DNA of 56,570 nucleotides from Actinomycetes bacterium. GTDB lineage: Bacteria; Actinomycetota; Acidimicrobiia; Acidimicrobiales; Acidimicrobiaceae. The position numbers and the translations under genes were made by a program. The notes under the pieces were generated by a model. That model did not search any database, had not been told where the DNA came from, and saw only the letters and a list, made by a program, of their open reading frames with translations. Below are positions 7,201 through 15,893 of this stretch, piece by piece. Numbering within the stretch: the stretch's first letter is position 1; every line of letters begins with the position of its first letter. The stretch lies in NCBI GenBank assembly GCA_021803345.1, contig JAJZLS010000022.1:1-56570 (forward strand), written 5' to 3'.

Positions 7201-9927
7201 GTGATATTCGACGGATTTTCTCATCAATTGCCAGATACTGACCCCCAGGAAACCGAAGAGTGGGTTGACTCATTGGCATCAGTAATTGATGCCAAGGGAC
7301 GACCCAGGGCTACATTCCTCCTGATGAAACTGCTCGAAAAAGCGCGAGAACAGCAAGTCGGATTTCCAGCTTCGGTCTCAACACCATATATCAACTCAAT
7401 TCCTCCGGAACAGGAGCCATGGTTTCCTGGGGATGATTACATGGAGCGGCGTATAAGAGCCTTCATCCGATGGAATGCTGCGGTCATGGTGACCAGGGCA
7501 AACATGTTGTCTGACGGCATAGGAGGCCACTTGGCAACATATGCATCGTCGGCGTCTTTATATGAAGTAGGGTTCAACCACTTCTTCCGTGGAAAATCCG
7601 ATGGTAATGCAGGCGACCAGGTGTACATTCAGGGACATGCATCCCCGGGGATCTATGCAAGGGCATTCCTGGAAGGAAGGCTGAGCGAAAAACAACTCGA
7701 CAACTTTAGACAGGAAGTAGCTGGCGAAGGCCTTTCTTCCTATCCGCACCCGAGAACAATGCCCGATTTCTGGGAGTTTCCAACAGTTTCAATGGGAATT
7801 GGTCCGATCAATGCTATATACCAGGCCAGATTCAACAGATACCTTGAAAACCGACATATAGCCGAAACGTCGAACAGCAGGGTCTGGTGTTTCGTAGGTG
7901 ACGGAGAAGTTGATGAACCTGAAACTCTGGGTTCTTTATCCCTGGCCGCCAGGGAAAAATTAGATAACCTTATATTTGTCGTTAACTGTAATCTTCAGAG
8001 GCTTGACGGGCCAGTTCGTGGAAACGGAAAAATCATACAGGAGCTGGAAGCCGTCTTCAGAGGTGCCGGTTGGAATGTAATAAAAGTTATTTGGGGCAGC
8101 GGTTGGGACAAGCTGCTGGCCCAGGATGTCGACGGTGTGTTACTCAATAAGATGAATACTACACTTGACGGCGACTTCCAAAAATATGCCACAGAGAGCG
8201 GAGCCTATATCCGGGAGCACTTCTTTGGTCCTGATCCCCGGCTTCGCAAGATGGTGGAAAAAATGACTGATAAGGAGCTGGAAGATCTGCCACGCGGTGG
8301 ACATGATTACTCCAAGCTTTATGCAGCATATAAAGCGGCAACCGAACATCAGGGTACTCCCACTGTAATCTTGGCCAAAACTATCAAGGGGTGGACCCTC
8401 GGTCCCGAAATAGAAGCCCGCAATGCCACTCACCAGATCAAAAAGATGAACAAGGCGCAGTTGCTTACCCTTCGTGACAGACTTAAGCTGCACGACGAGA
8501 TACCTGAACACCTTCTGGATGAAAAACTCCCGCCGTATTTCCAGCCATCTCCAGAATCCGCAGAATACCAATATTTAATGACTCGAAGAAAGGCTCTTGG
8601 CGGACCAGTGCCATCCCGAATCGTTCACTCACAGCCTCTAGCCCCTCCCACTGAGGAAACAATATCTGAGTTCTTTGAGGGATCTGCAAAAATGGCAGTC
8701 TCCACCACCATGGCATTTGCCAAAATGCTCAGAAATTTGGTTAGAGATCCATCTGTTGGCAAAAGAATCGTCCCAATTGTGCCTGACGAGGCACGAACCT
8801 TCGGACTGGATGCGCTGTTTAAAGAGATCAAAATATATTCATCGCTCGGACAAAACTATACGCCGGTTGACGCAGGACTTTTGCTTTCCTATACAGAATC
8901 CGTTGACGGTCAGATACTTGAGGAGGGAATAACCGAATCCGGTTCTATGGCCTCCTTTACTGCCGCCGGAACTTCCTATGCAACTTTCGGCCAGCCCATG
9001 GTCCCTATGTACCTGTTCTATTCCATGTTTGGATTCCAAAGGACAGGCGACCTTATTTGGGCGGCCAATGATGCCAGAGCCAAGGGCTTCCTCCTTGGAG
9101 CTACCGCAGGCAGAACGACACTCCATGGCGAAGGACTTCAGCACGATGACGGCCATTCTCTTGTGCTGGCGTCGACTGTTCCCAGCGTAAGAGCCTATGA
9201 TCCCGCCTTTGCATACGAGCTGGGCCTCATAGTTCGAGATGGATTCGATGTCATGTACGGTAATGCCGCCAAGGACTGCATGTACTACATAACTCTTTAC
9301 AACGAGAACTATGTTCAGCCTCCGATCCCCAAGCATGCATCAATGGAGGAGATAAAGACCGGGGTTATAAAAGGCATCTATAAATTTATGGAGGCACCGG
9401 AGATTAATGGTTCGGAGCCTGCCCGAAAAGCTGTAATTTTATTTTCGGGAACTACCTGGCATCTGGCTAAGGCTGCACAGGAGATACTGGCCGAAAACTA
9501 CGGGGTTGCCGCGACGCTTTATTCTGTGACTTCATACAAAAATCTCCGTGAAGATGGGCTGGAAGTAGAGCGTTACAACCGGCTCAACCCTGGATCAACT
9601 CCAAAACAGGCATACATAACCGAAGTGCTGAAATATGAAGAGGGCCCGGTGGTTGCAGTAACTGACTTTATGAAGACAGTGCCGGATCAGGTATCCCGCT
9701 TTATACCACAAAGAGCTTTTATCCCGCTTGGAACCGATGGATTCGGCCGATCCGATACCCGAGAAGCATTGCGGAAGCACTTTGAAATAAACGCTGAACA
9801 TATAGTAGTTTCAGTACTCTATGGACTGATGAGTATCGGGGAAGCCAAAGCAGAAGAGGTTCAGGATGCCATATCGGCATTTGGGATCGATCCAAACTCA
9901 CAGGATCCAAGAAGCTACAACCTATAA
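7201..9927 (+). CDS. aceE: Pyruvate dehydrogenase E1 component, homodimeric type
   Basis: A 908-residue thiamine-diphosphate enzyme that decarboxylates pyruvate and acetylates the lipoyl groups of E2. The N-terminal ThDP/Mg site is GDGEVDEPETLGSL near residue 234, followed by the family-typical LIFVVNCNLQRLDGPV and GAGWNVIKVIWGSGWD. The later part contains TLHGEGLQHDDGHS, a strong AceE signature, and a C-terminal transketolase-like domain. The start chosen is the GTG at 7201; homologues begin at about this distance from their DPQETEEWVDSL segment. No E2 or E3 gene is adjacent, so the complex is assembled from several loci. An inverted repeat follows 18 bases after the stop codon. Confidence 0.96.
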   Translation: MIFDGFSHQLPDTDPQETEEWVDSLASVIDAKGRPRATFLLMKLLEKAREQQVGFPASVSTPYINSIPPEQEPWFPGDDYMERRIRAFIRWNAAVMVTRANMLSDGIGGHLATYASSASLYEVGFNHFFRGKSDGNAGDQVYIQGHASPGIYARAFLEGRLSEKQLDNFRQEVAGEGLSSYPHPRTMPDFWEFPTVSMGIGPINAIYQARFNRYLENRHIAETSNSRVWCFVGDGEVDEPETLGSLSLAAREKLDNLIFVVNCNLQRLDGPVRGNGKIIQELEAVFRGAGWNVIKVIWGSGWDKLLAQDVDGVLLNKMNTTLDGDFQKYATESGAYIREHFFGPDPRLRKMVEKMTDKELEDLPRGGHDYSKLYAAYKAATEHQGTPTVILAKTIKGWTLGPEIEARNATHQIKKMNKAQLLTLRDRLKLHDEIPEHLLDEKLPPYFQPSPESAEYQYLMTRRKALGGPVPSRIVHSQPLAPPTEETISEFFEGSAKMAVSTTMAFAKMLRNLVRDPSVGKRIVPIVPDEARTFGLDALFKEIKIYSSLGQNYTPVDAGLLLSYTESVDGQILEEGITESGSMASFTAAGTSYATFGQPMVPMYLFYSMFGFQRTGDLIWAANDARAKGFLLGATAGRTTLHGEGLQHDDGHSLVLASTVPSVRAYDPAFAYELGLIVRDGFDVMYGNAAKDCMYYITLYNENYVQPPIPKHASMEEIKTGVIKGIYKFMEAPEINGSEPARKAVILFSGTTWHLAKAAQEILAENYGVAATLYSVTSYKNLREDGLEVERYNRLNPGSTPKQAYITEVLKYEEGPVVAVTDFMKTVPDQVSRFIPQRAFIPLGTDGFGRSDTREALRKHFEINAEHIVVSVLYGLMSIGEAKAEEVQDAISAFGIDPNSQDPRSYNL

Positions 9928-9945
9928 AACACTAATACTCATTTC

Positions 9946-9981
9946 CTATCTGCGATAGAGACGAAACTCTATCGCAGATAG
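9946..9981 (+). terminator. Perfect 15-bp inverted repeat downstream of aceE
   Basis: Arms CTATCTGCGATAGAG and CTCTATCGCAGATAG pair without mismatch around a 6-base loop ACGAAA. The position, 18 bases after the aceE stop, suits a transcription terminator or an mRNA 3' stabiliser. No T-run follows, so it is not a classical intrinsic terminator. Confidence 0.55.
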
Positions 9982-10239
9982 TGATTCGACTGACCGATCT
10001 TCAACTGCCAGCGGTTGAGTTCTTGCTTAACTCCCTATTGATAGAATTCAGGATCAATCTGGCTGCTTGAAATCGGCCTTCAGTTAGTTTCTGATCCGCG
10101 GAATAATAGAGTCCATCTGGAGTAAACTGATGCCGGTATCTTTTCGGCGGCAAGGGTGGCTGATGCTGGTTTTAATAATAGATAATCTGGCAATAACCAA
10201 TCACTTTAGATTTCTTGACCGACGCAACGGGGGTTTATT
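9982..10239. other. Intergenic region before the HhH-GPD/thiE genes
   Basis: With the hairpin before it, this makes a 312-bp gap. I find no gene. A roughly 50-codon open stretch on the minus strand (about 10020-10170) has no good start or ribosome binding site. I looked for a thiamine pyrophosphate riboswitch ahead of thiE and found none. The gap presumably holds the promoter of the 10240 gene. Confidence 0.35.
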
Positions 10240-10818
10240 TTGACAAAATTGGTACTAACCCAAAATGAACAAGCTGATCAGCTGTTGGCGGAGTCACCGC
10301 TTGCACTACTGATTGGGCTTGTCCTAGACCAGCAAATTACCCTCGAAAAGGCATTTATTGCCCCGTACCTTCTACAGGAAAGGCTAGGAGAACCGCTTGA
10401 TGCCTCTCGATTAGCGGAAATTGATCCTTCAGAGTTAGAAAAAATATTTGCTATAAAACCGGCTCTGCATAGATTTCCGGCATCGATGGCCAAAAGAGTT
10501 CAAGAAATATGCACAGTAGTTGCATCCCAGTACCAAAATGATGCCAGCAAGATTTGGAAATTGGCTCAAGATGGCCAAGACCTCAAAAATAGAATAAATA
10601 AGCTCCCCGGATTTGGCGAAATGAAAACAAAAATATTCATCGCCCTGCTCGGTAAGCAATTAGGACTTTCCGTTACGGGTTGGCAGGAAGCGGCAAAACC
10701 ATTTGGAGATCCAAACACATTCATGTCAATTGCTGACATTACTGATGCACAATCACTGTCCCGGGTGCGCCAGTACAAAGCGGAAATGAAAGCTAAGAGT
10801 AAAACCGCTAATGGATAG
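10240..10818 (+). CDS. HhH-GPD-type base-excision-repair-like protein
   Basis: A 192-residue protein of the small actinobacterial HhH-GPD family (TIGR03252-like). The opening ALLIGLVLDQQITLEKAF resembles the start of the glycosylase fold, and the helix-hairpin-helix is INKLPGFGEMKTKIFIALLG near 119-138, expected to bind DNA backbone. It is shorter than endonuclease III and has no Fe-S cluster cysteines. The true substrate of the family is not established to my knowledge. The TTG start at 10240 follows a G-rich stretch. The 3' end overlaps thiE by 8 bases. Confidence 0.8.
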   Translation: MTKLVLTQNEQADQLLAESPLALLIGLVLDQQITLEKAFIAPYLLQERLGEPLDASRLAEIDPSELEKIFAIKPALHRFPASMAKRVQEICTVVASQYQNDASKIWKLAQDGQDLKNRINKLPGFGEMKTKIFIALLGKQLGLSVTGWQEAAKPFGDPNTFMSIADITDAQSLSRVRQYKAEMKAKSKTANG

Positions 10819-11449
10819 CTCCCGAATGTTTGATATAACGTCTCGCAACTTATACCTTTGCGCGCCCCTTAGAGACGACTTGGCAGATTTTGTCGTCTCG
10901 GCTCTAAAAGGTGGTGTGGACGTGCTTCAAATTCGAGATAAGACAGCTGACGCGAAAACAATAATTCAGTACTCGAGGGAAATCCGCAAGATCACCAAAG
11001 ATTTCGGAGTCCCCTTTATCATTAACGACAGGCCTGACATAGCAATCGAAGTAGAGGCTGACGGAGTCCACCTAGGCCAAGAAGATATTCCGGTTTCGCT
11101 GGCTAGAAAGATCTTTCCTGAGGCAATAATTGGACTTTCAACACATGGCGACAAAGAACTCAAGGCAAGCCTTTCTGAAGACGTCGATTACATCTCCGCG
11201 GGACCCATAGTTCCGACCCCGACCAAGCCGGGACGACCCGGAGTCGGACAAACCTATGCCGACAAAGCAAGCAAACTTTCGCCCAAACCGGTATTCGTAA
11301 CGGGTGGGATTCAACCCTCTCAAATAAATGACCTTGTCTCAGTGGGAATCCGCCATTTCGTTGTTGTCAGATATCTCACCCTTTCCGAAGATCCCTACAA
11401 AGCCGCTCGCCTATTGCGAGAAGCTATAAATCAAGCACTGGGAATTTAA
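10811..11449 (+). CDS. thiE: Thiamine-phosphate synthase
   Basis: A 212-residue TIM-barrel enzyme that joins HMP-pyrophosphate and thiazole phosphate to give thiamine phosphate. Signatures seen are VLQIRDKTAD near the start, INDRPDIA, ADGVHLGQEDIP, the pyrophosphate loop SAGPIVPTPTKPG and VTGGIQPSQI. The ATG at 10811 lies inside the end of the HhH-GPD gene, so the two are coupled. No other thi genes are in the window. It converges with the alpha/beta hydrolase gene, overlapping by 4 bases at the stops. Confidence 0.93.
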   Translation: MDSSRMFDITSRNLYLCAPLRDDLADFVVSALKGGVDVLQIRDKTADAKTIIQYSREIRKITKDFGVPFIINDRPDIAIEVEADGVHLGQEDIPVSLARKIFPEAIIGLSTHGDKELKASLSEDVDYISAGPIVPTPTKPGRPGVGQTYADKASKLSPKPVFVTGGIQPSQINDLVSVGIRHFVVVRYLTLSEDPYKAARLLREAINQALGI

Positions 11450-12198
11450 TTATTTCGCTCCATCCACCCCAAAAGGATGGCCACCATTCTGGGATCGGTA
11501 ACCAGTTGGTGATCGGCTGCGCTTACAAAATGGGACTCAGCTGCCGATCCGTGGATATTTAAAAAATCACGAAGTTCGCCTTCCCTTACTTGTTCATCGT
11601 CACGACCATGAATCACAAGCCATTCCTTGTCTTTAAGGCGATTAGCTGACTCGATAGGACTTATCTCTCTCAACTGATCCGACCAGGGAACTAGCTCCGA
11701 CGATTTTCTGGGAACTTTTACTCCAACACCCTGAGCCTTCGCTGCAAGCTGGAGAGGATTATCAATATAGGACTCCAGAGATATGATCGGCGACACAGTC
11801 GCCACACCGCGTACGAATTCTGATCTCGCAGCTACTGCCAGACACACATCAGCGCTAAAATCATAGCCCACCAACAGTACTGATTTGACTTTCGTACTTT
11901 CCACAAAATAGCGAGAGACTGTCTCAATGTCATCGCACCATCCCATTGGCGAAAAGCTGCCGGATGAGCCCCCAAGTCCTGAGCAAACCAAGGAAACAAC
12001 CGTCCAACCTGATTGATTTGCCACGCGCTCGATAAGCTCCTTATGAAATAGGTCAGTGCCCTGGATCGGCTTGACGATTGGAAAGCCAAAATTGGCAATC
12101 AATAATTGATTACCTTGCCCAGCATGCTTTACTTTGGAACTACTTTGAGAGATGTAGCACTTTAGTACGCCTGAATTTCCCTCAATCTCTGTCTCCAC
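11446..12198 (-). CDS. Alpha/beta-hydrolase-fold protein with Asp at the nucleophile position
   Basis: A 250-residue protein with an alpha/beta-hydrolase pattern. The strand before the nucleophile elbow is VKSVLLV and the elbow reads GYDFS (111-115), so the usual Ser of GxSxG is Asp113. The likely acid is in IHGRDDEQV and the likely base in SAADHQL near the end. SGLGGSSGSFSP resembles the loop seen in dienelactone-hydrolase-like and esterase-like members. Asp nucleophiles occur in haloalkane dehalogenases and epoxide hydrolases, but overall similarity does not assign it to those. The function is unknown. The gene converges with thiE. Confidence 0.7.
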   Translation of the reverse strand: METEIEGNSGVLKCYISQSSSKVKHAGQGNQLLIANFGFPIVKPIQGTDLFHKELIERVANQSGWTVVSLVCSGLGGSSGSFSPMGWCDDIETVSRYFVESTKVKSVLLVGYDFSADVCLAVAARSEFVRGVATVSPIISLESYIDNPLQLAAKAQGVGVKVPRKSSELVPWSDQLREISPIESANRLKDKEWLVIHGRDDEQVREGELRDFLNIHGSAAESHFVSAADHQLVTDPRMVAILLGWMERNN

Positions 12199-12231
12199 TT
12201 ACGGCACCCTTTTCGACAATTGCCTGACACC

Positions 12232-12429
12232 CTACCTGCGTGATCTTGTAGCTGCAGCCACTATAACTACCGATCCGGCGCCCACCACCGCAATCAACAG
12301 CCAATGTAAGTCACCTAATACCCAAGGCGGCAAAGCCAGCAGAAGAATAGACCCGCCAATGGTGACTAGCCTCAGGTATCGCTGACGGAGCAGTCTCGGT
12401 TCCCGATAGTGCGACGGCTTTAAATCCAT
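12232..12429 (-). CDS. Small membrane protein, function unknown
   Basis: A 65-residue protein with a basic N-terminus (HYREPRLLRQRYLR), two hydrophobic helices (about 22-38 and 43-60) separated by GDLHW, and a basic tail TRSRR. I do not recognise it. It lies 33 bp upstream of the alpha/beta hydrolase gene on the same strand and may be cotranscribed. The basic ends suggest both termini face the cytoplasm. Confidence 0.5.
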   Translation of the reverse strand: MDLKPSHYREPRLLRQRYLRLVTIGGSILLLALPPWVLGDLHWLLIAVVGAGSVVIVAAATRSRR

Positions 12430-12611
12430 TTGATTACCAGCTTAAGCGAAAACCCTAAAAGGCCAGTAATCGGCAAACTATTACTGCCGCGGCGTTTTAC
12501 TGGAACTACCCAACCTTCTACCAACCGAGTCGAATCTGATTTGGATTCCAGTAAACTTTATGATTGCTAAATCCTGACCCGGTGGTTCCCTGCTCTTTTG
12601 AATCCAATGGA

Positions 12612-13751
12612 CTAATTGATTCCCAGCCGCTCAGCCAATCTTTCCCGGAACTCCATAGGAGTTCCAAACATCTGCTCCGAAGACTTAGCCCGTTTCAAAT
12701 AAAGATGGGCATCGTGTTCCCATGTGAAACCGATCCCACCATGAATCTGAATGTTTTCCTCTGCCGCATGGCTTAGGGCAGCCGAACAATACGACTTGGC
12801 AGTGCATGCAGCCATCTCCAAATTTGATTCGTCGTTATCGACGACCCAACTTGCATAGTATGAGGCGGATCTGGCTGACTCAACCTCAACCAACATGTCA
12901 GCACATTTGTGTTTGATGGCCTGAAAAGAACCTATAGGACGGCCAAACTGAGTTCTGCTTCGACTATAACCCACTGCCATATCTAGGATAGCCTGGGCTG
13001 ATCCAACCTGTTCTGATGCCATCGATATCAATGCCCTATTTAGCATTTGAAAATAGTATCCTGCCCCCTTTCCCCGCTCTCCGACCAATCGTGCTGGTGT
13101 TGAATCAAAACTTACCTCTGCAAATTTTCGGGTCAAATCGAAGGTGGACAAAGAGGCTTTATGCAAAGTGGGACTGGCTGCATCAATTAGGTACAGACTC
13201 TCGAGTCCATCCCCATCAATAGCCAATACCAAAAGTTGAGTGGCGCTAAGTCCATCGAGCACATAAGTTTTACAACCGGTGATCTGTCCAGCATTGTTTG
13301 CGACTGTGGTCATTGCTTGAATATCCCAGTTATTTCCGGGCTCCCATGCACAAACAGCCAACCGGGTAACCCCGGCAGCAACGCCAGGCAAAAGCATTTT
13401 GCATGCTTTTTCATCCCCACTGGCAAGAAGGATATTCACACCCATTCCCACGGTTGACAAATAGGGCAGACAAGCCAAGCAACGGCCTAATTCTTCGAAA
13501 ATAATACCTGCCTCAACCTGGCTAAGCCCAAATCCCCCAAAACGTTCTGGAATTATGACCGAGGTGATTCCAAGCTGTGAAACCATCTGGGTCCAAACAG
13601 CCTGATCGAATCCCTCTGCTGTCTCCATCAATCGCCGGACTTCGCTCATCGGAGATTTGTCGCTCAAAAATCGCCTTAGAGCAGAGCGAAACTCCTCTTG
13701 TTCCGGACTAAATACTAAATCCAAATCGGACTCCCAAATAGTAAAGTTCAT
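12612..13751 (-). CDS. Acyl-CoA dehydrogenase
   Basis: A 379-residue FAD-dependent acyl-CoA dehydrogenase of the actinobacterial FadE type. The N-terminal helical domain begins DLVFSPEQEEFRSALRRFL. The middle domain has VCAWEPGN in place of the usual cofactor loop, and the C-terminal helical domain has SRTQFGRPIGSFQAIKHKCADM and IQIHGGIGFTWEHDAHLYLKR. I chose the ATG at 13751. A longer frame reaching 13877 would overlap the divergent MBL gene and adds residues not typical of the family. The substrate is unknown. It is transcribed divergently from the MBL hydrolase. Confidence 0.88.
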   Translation of the reverse strand: MNFTIWESDLDLVFSPEQEEFRSALRRFLSDKSPMSEVRRLMETAEGFDQAVWTQMVSQLGITSVIIPERFGGFGLSQVEAGIIFEELGRCLACLPYLSTVGMGVNILLASGDEKACKMLLPGVAAGVTRLAVCAWEPGNNWDIQAMTTVANNAGQITGCKTYVLDGLSATQLLVLAIDGDGLESLYLIDAASPTLHKASLSTFDLTRKFAEVSFDSTPARLVGERGKGAGYYFQMLNRALISMASEQVGSAQAILDMAVGYSRSRTQFGRPIGSFQAIKHKCADMLVEVESARSASYYASWVVDNDESNLEMAACTAKSYCSAALSHAAEENIQIHGGIGFTWEHDAHLYLKRAKSSEQMFGTPMEFRERLAERLGIN

Positions 13752-13861
13752 AGAATGGGGTGCACTAAAAAGGACTACCCTCACTTTCAGGTAACCTTTT
13801 AATAGATTGTCTGTCACAAATTTACCAAATACTGAAGAGACATATCCTTCTAGGAGGAGAT

Positions 13862-14476
13862 TTGAAACTGGAACCATTCATTCGCCAAGACGGCGTCGAG
13901 ATCTACAAGACAGTAGTGGGACCGATTGACAACAACGTCTTTGTCATCAGGTGTAGCGACAGCGGAGAATCAGTGCTCATCGATGCCGCCAACGAGCACC
14001 ATAAGCTAATGGAGCTTTCGCGTGACTTAAATGTCAAAACGATCGTCGAAACTCATGGGCATTGGGACCACATTGGAGCAGTCGACCAGCTCAGGGAGCA
14101 AGGTTACAGCGTGGGAGTAACTGAAGGCGATGCAAAGATGCTGCCAAGCTATGACTATCTCATCGAAGATGGCCAAACAATCACTATAGGCAAATTACAG
14201 TTACGCGCTATTAAAACACCTGGCCACACCCCAGGCTCAGTCTGTTTTTTGCTTGACAAACATCGAATCCTCTTCAGTGGAGACACCTTGTTCCCTGGTG
14301 GGCCGGGTGCCACCAAATTTGAAGGTGGGGATTTTCCAACCATAATAAACTCCATCGAAAACAGGCTGTTCAAGGAGCTGAGCCCGGAAACTCTCGTACT
14401 GCCGGGTCACGGAAGTTCTACTACGATTGGTAACGAACTTCCACACCTGGACGAGTGGATCAAACGAGGGTGGTGA
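13862..14476 (+). CDS. MBL-fold hydrolase, glyoxalase II-like
   Basis: A 204-residue metallo-beta-lactamase-fold protein. Metal ligands are visible in THGHWDH (HxHxDH), in GHTPGS, in the SGDTLFPGGPG loop and in LPGHGSST. This arrangement fits the glyoxalase II/YcbL group of thioesterases; the substrate is unknown. The start is TTG at 13862, set by a strong AGGAGG at 13852-13857. The downstream nitroreductase frame starts inside its 3' end. Confidence 0.85.
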   Translation: MKLEPFIRQDGVEIYKTVVGPIDNNVFVIRCSDSGESVLIDAANEHHKLMELSRDLNVKTIVETHGHWDHIGAVDQLREQGYSVGVTEGDAKMLPSYDYLIEDGQTITIGKLQLRAIKTPGHTPGSVCFLLDKHRILFSGDTLFPGGPGATKFEGGDFPTIINSIENRLFKELSPETLVLPGHGSSTTIGNELPHLDEWIKRGW

Positions 14477-15098
14477 CAAAATCTCCTACAACTCTTCGAA
14501 TCCCCGAACAATAACATCAAACCAGTATCTAAATCTGCTGTTTACAAGAAAATCAATAGGGAGGTTAACTCCACCGGGACCCAACACCGATGAGATAGAA
14601 ACGATCATCAAAGCCGGGGCCGCTGCACCAGATCATGGCCGCTTAACCCCATGGCGGTTCATCGTTATCGAGGGTGACCAACGAGCCAAGTTTGGTGAAT
14701 TCCTAGCTGAGGCGCTAACAATCCGACTCGCTGCTCAAGGTATAGAGGCTAGCGACGCTCAGATTGCAAAAGAACAAAATAAACTTCTTCGAGCTCCAGT
14801 GGTTATAGTTGTGGCAGTTAAAGTTGAGGCAAACAATAAAATCCCCACTATAGAACAGATGCTCTCCGGCGCAGCAGCCTGTGAAAACATGCTTCTAGCC
14901 GCTACTGCCATGGGATTTGGATCCATGTGGAGAACAGGTGACCCCAACTATGACCCATATGTAAAACGAGCACTCGGATTTGATGAAAATGACCATCTGA
15001 TCGGCTGGTTATATTTTGGTACCGGTCCTGAACTCCAGAAAAATCCAAAGCATGAGATCAATGTTAACCCCCTAATCACTTACTGGGGGCAAAAATAA
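14427..15098 (+). CDS. Nitroreductase family protein, YdjA-like
   Basis: An FMN-binding nitroreductase-fold protein, 223 residues as drawn. The core starts FTRKSIGRLTPPGP, then AGAAAPDHGRLTPWRFIVIEG (the PDH...PW pattern is typical of YdjA), and ends with WLYFGTGPE. YdjA-type proteins are minimal nitroreductases with an unknown physiological substrate. The start is uncertain. The only standard in-frame start is TTG at 14427, which overlaps the MBL gene by 50 bases and adds about 30 residues over homologues. Confidence 0.85.
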   Translation: MVTNFHTWTSGSNEGGDKISYNSSNPRTITSNQYLNLLFTRKSIGRLTPPGPNTDEIETIIKAGAAAPDHGRLTPWRFIVIEGDQRAKFGEFLAEALTIRLAAQGIEASDAQIAKEQNKLLRAPVVIVVAVKVEANNKIPTIEQMLSGAAACENMLLAATAMGFGSMWRTGDPNYDPYVKRALGFDENDHLIGWLYFGTGPELQKNPKHEINVNPLITYWGQK

Positions 15099-15112
15099 CG
15101 CCACCGGGGTTT

Positions 15113-15134
15113 CTCCTATCGTCATAGGAGTAAT
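15113..15134 (+). promoter_or_regulatory. Candidate suf operator (inverted repeat) upstream of sufC
   Basis: CTCCTAT-CGTC-ATAGGAG followed by TAAT, 12 bases before the sufC ATG. The CCTAT-N4-ATAGG core and the right half ATAGGAGTAAT match the palindrome upstream of sufB and the half-site upstream of sufD. The position so close to the start suits a repressor site or a site in the 5' leader. No cognate regulator gene is in the window. Confidence 0.6.
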
Positions 15135-15146
15135 AGACTGCTAACT

Positions 15147-15893
15147 ATGCCTACACCTTTATTTGAAGTTAAAGACCTACACGTCACAGCCGAAGGACAA
15201 AGTATCGTTAAGGGACTGTCTCTAACAATCAATAAGGGTGAAGTACACGCAATTATGGGGCCAAACGGTTCTGGCAAGTCAACGTTGGCTAATACTCTTC
15301 TCGGAAACCCAGACTACAAAATAAAATCTGGGCAGATCATTTTCCATGGCGAAGATATATCAGGATGGTCTACTGACGCACGAGCAAAAGCTGGAATGTT
15401 CCTGGCGTTTCAGTATCCTCAGGAAATTGCAGGGGTTTCCGTAATTCAGTTTCTCCGCCAAGCAGTGTCAGCCAGGAAAGCCACTGACATTTCCGCTCTC
15501 GAAATCCGCTTCGAAATGATGGAATGGATGGACAAACTGGGAATGGATCCGTCATTTTCCCAGAGATACCTCAACGAAGGATTTTCCGGCGGAGAAAAAA
15601 AGAGAAATGAAATTCTCCAAATGGCACTTTTAGAACCTGAGATAGCGATACTGGATGAAACTGACTCCGGTTTGGATATAGATGCTTTACGCGTTGTAGC
15701 CAGAGGAGTAAATGAAGTCCGCAAGAAAAACCCAGACCTGGGGGTAGCTCTTATTACCCACTACCAACGAATTCTTGATGAACTGTCCCCAGATTTCGTA
15801 CATATTATGATCGATGGAAACATTGTGGCATCAGGCGGGATGGAGCTCTCAGAAAGGCTGGAATCCGAGGGATACGAAGGATGGCGAAAATGA
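15147..15893 (+). CDS. sufC: Fe-S cluster assembly ATPase SufC (first copy)
   Basis: A 248-residue soluble ABC-type ATPase that works with SufB and SufD in building iron-sulfur clusters. Walker A is MGPNGSGKST, the SufC-type signature is FSGGEKKRNEILQ, Walker B is AILDETDSGLDID, and the H-loop is ALITHYQR. The length is normal. It heads a three-gene operon with sufS and sufU; the sufS ATG overlaps its TGA. A second, divergent SufC is encoded at 21795-22583, so this copy is one of two. Confidence 0.95.
   Translation: MPTPLFEVKDLHVTAEGQSIVKGLSLTINKGEVHAIMGPNGSGKSTLANTLLGNPDYKIKSGQIIFHGEDISGWSTDARAKAGMFLAFQYPQEIAGVSVIQFLRQAVSARKATDISALEIRFEMMEWMDKLGMDPSFSQRYLNEGFSGGEKKRNEILQMALLEPEIAILDETDSGLDIDALRVVARGVNEVRKKNPDLGVALITHYQRILDELSPDFVHIMIDGNIVASGGMELSERLESEGYEGWRK

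Noticed and set aside
8140-8571. 143-codon frame antisense to aceE
   Set aside because: Shadow of the strongly coding aceE strand; no start signal and no family pattern.
10020-10170. Minus-strand open stretch of about 50 codons
   Set aside because: No ATG/GTG start or ribosome binding site, and it starts right after a stop; probably chance.
9982-10239. Thiamine pyrophosphate riboswitch ahead of the thiE operon
   Set aside because: The conserved THI-box segments (CTGAGA and the ACCTGA-TCTGG-TAATACC region) are not present.
12612-13877. Longer version of the acyl-CoA dehydrogenase gene
   Set aside because: The extra 42 residues overlap the divergent MBL gene start and its ribosome binding site, and do not resemble the family N-terminus.
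14488-14506. tRNA T-arm-like TTCGAATCC
   Set aside because: It lies in the nitroreductase coding region and has no matching acceptor, D or anticodon arms.
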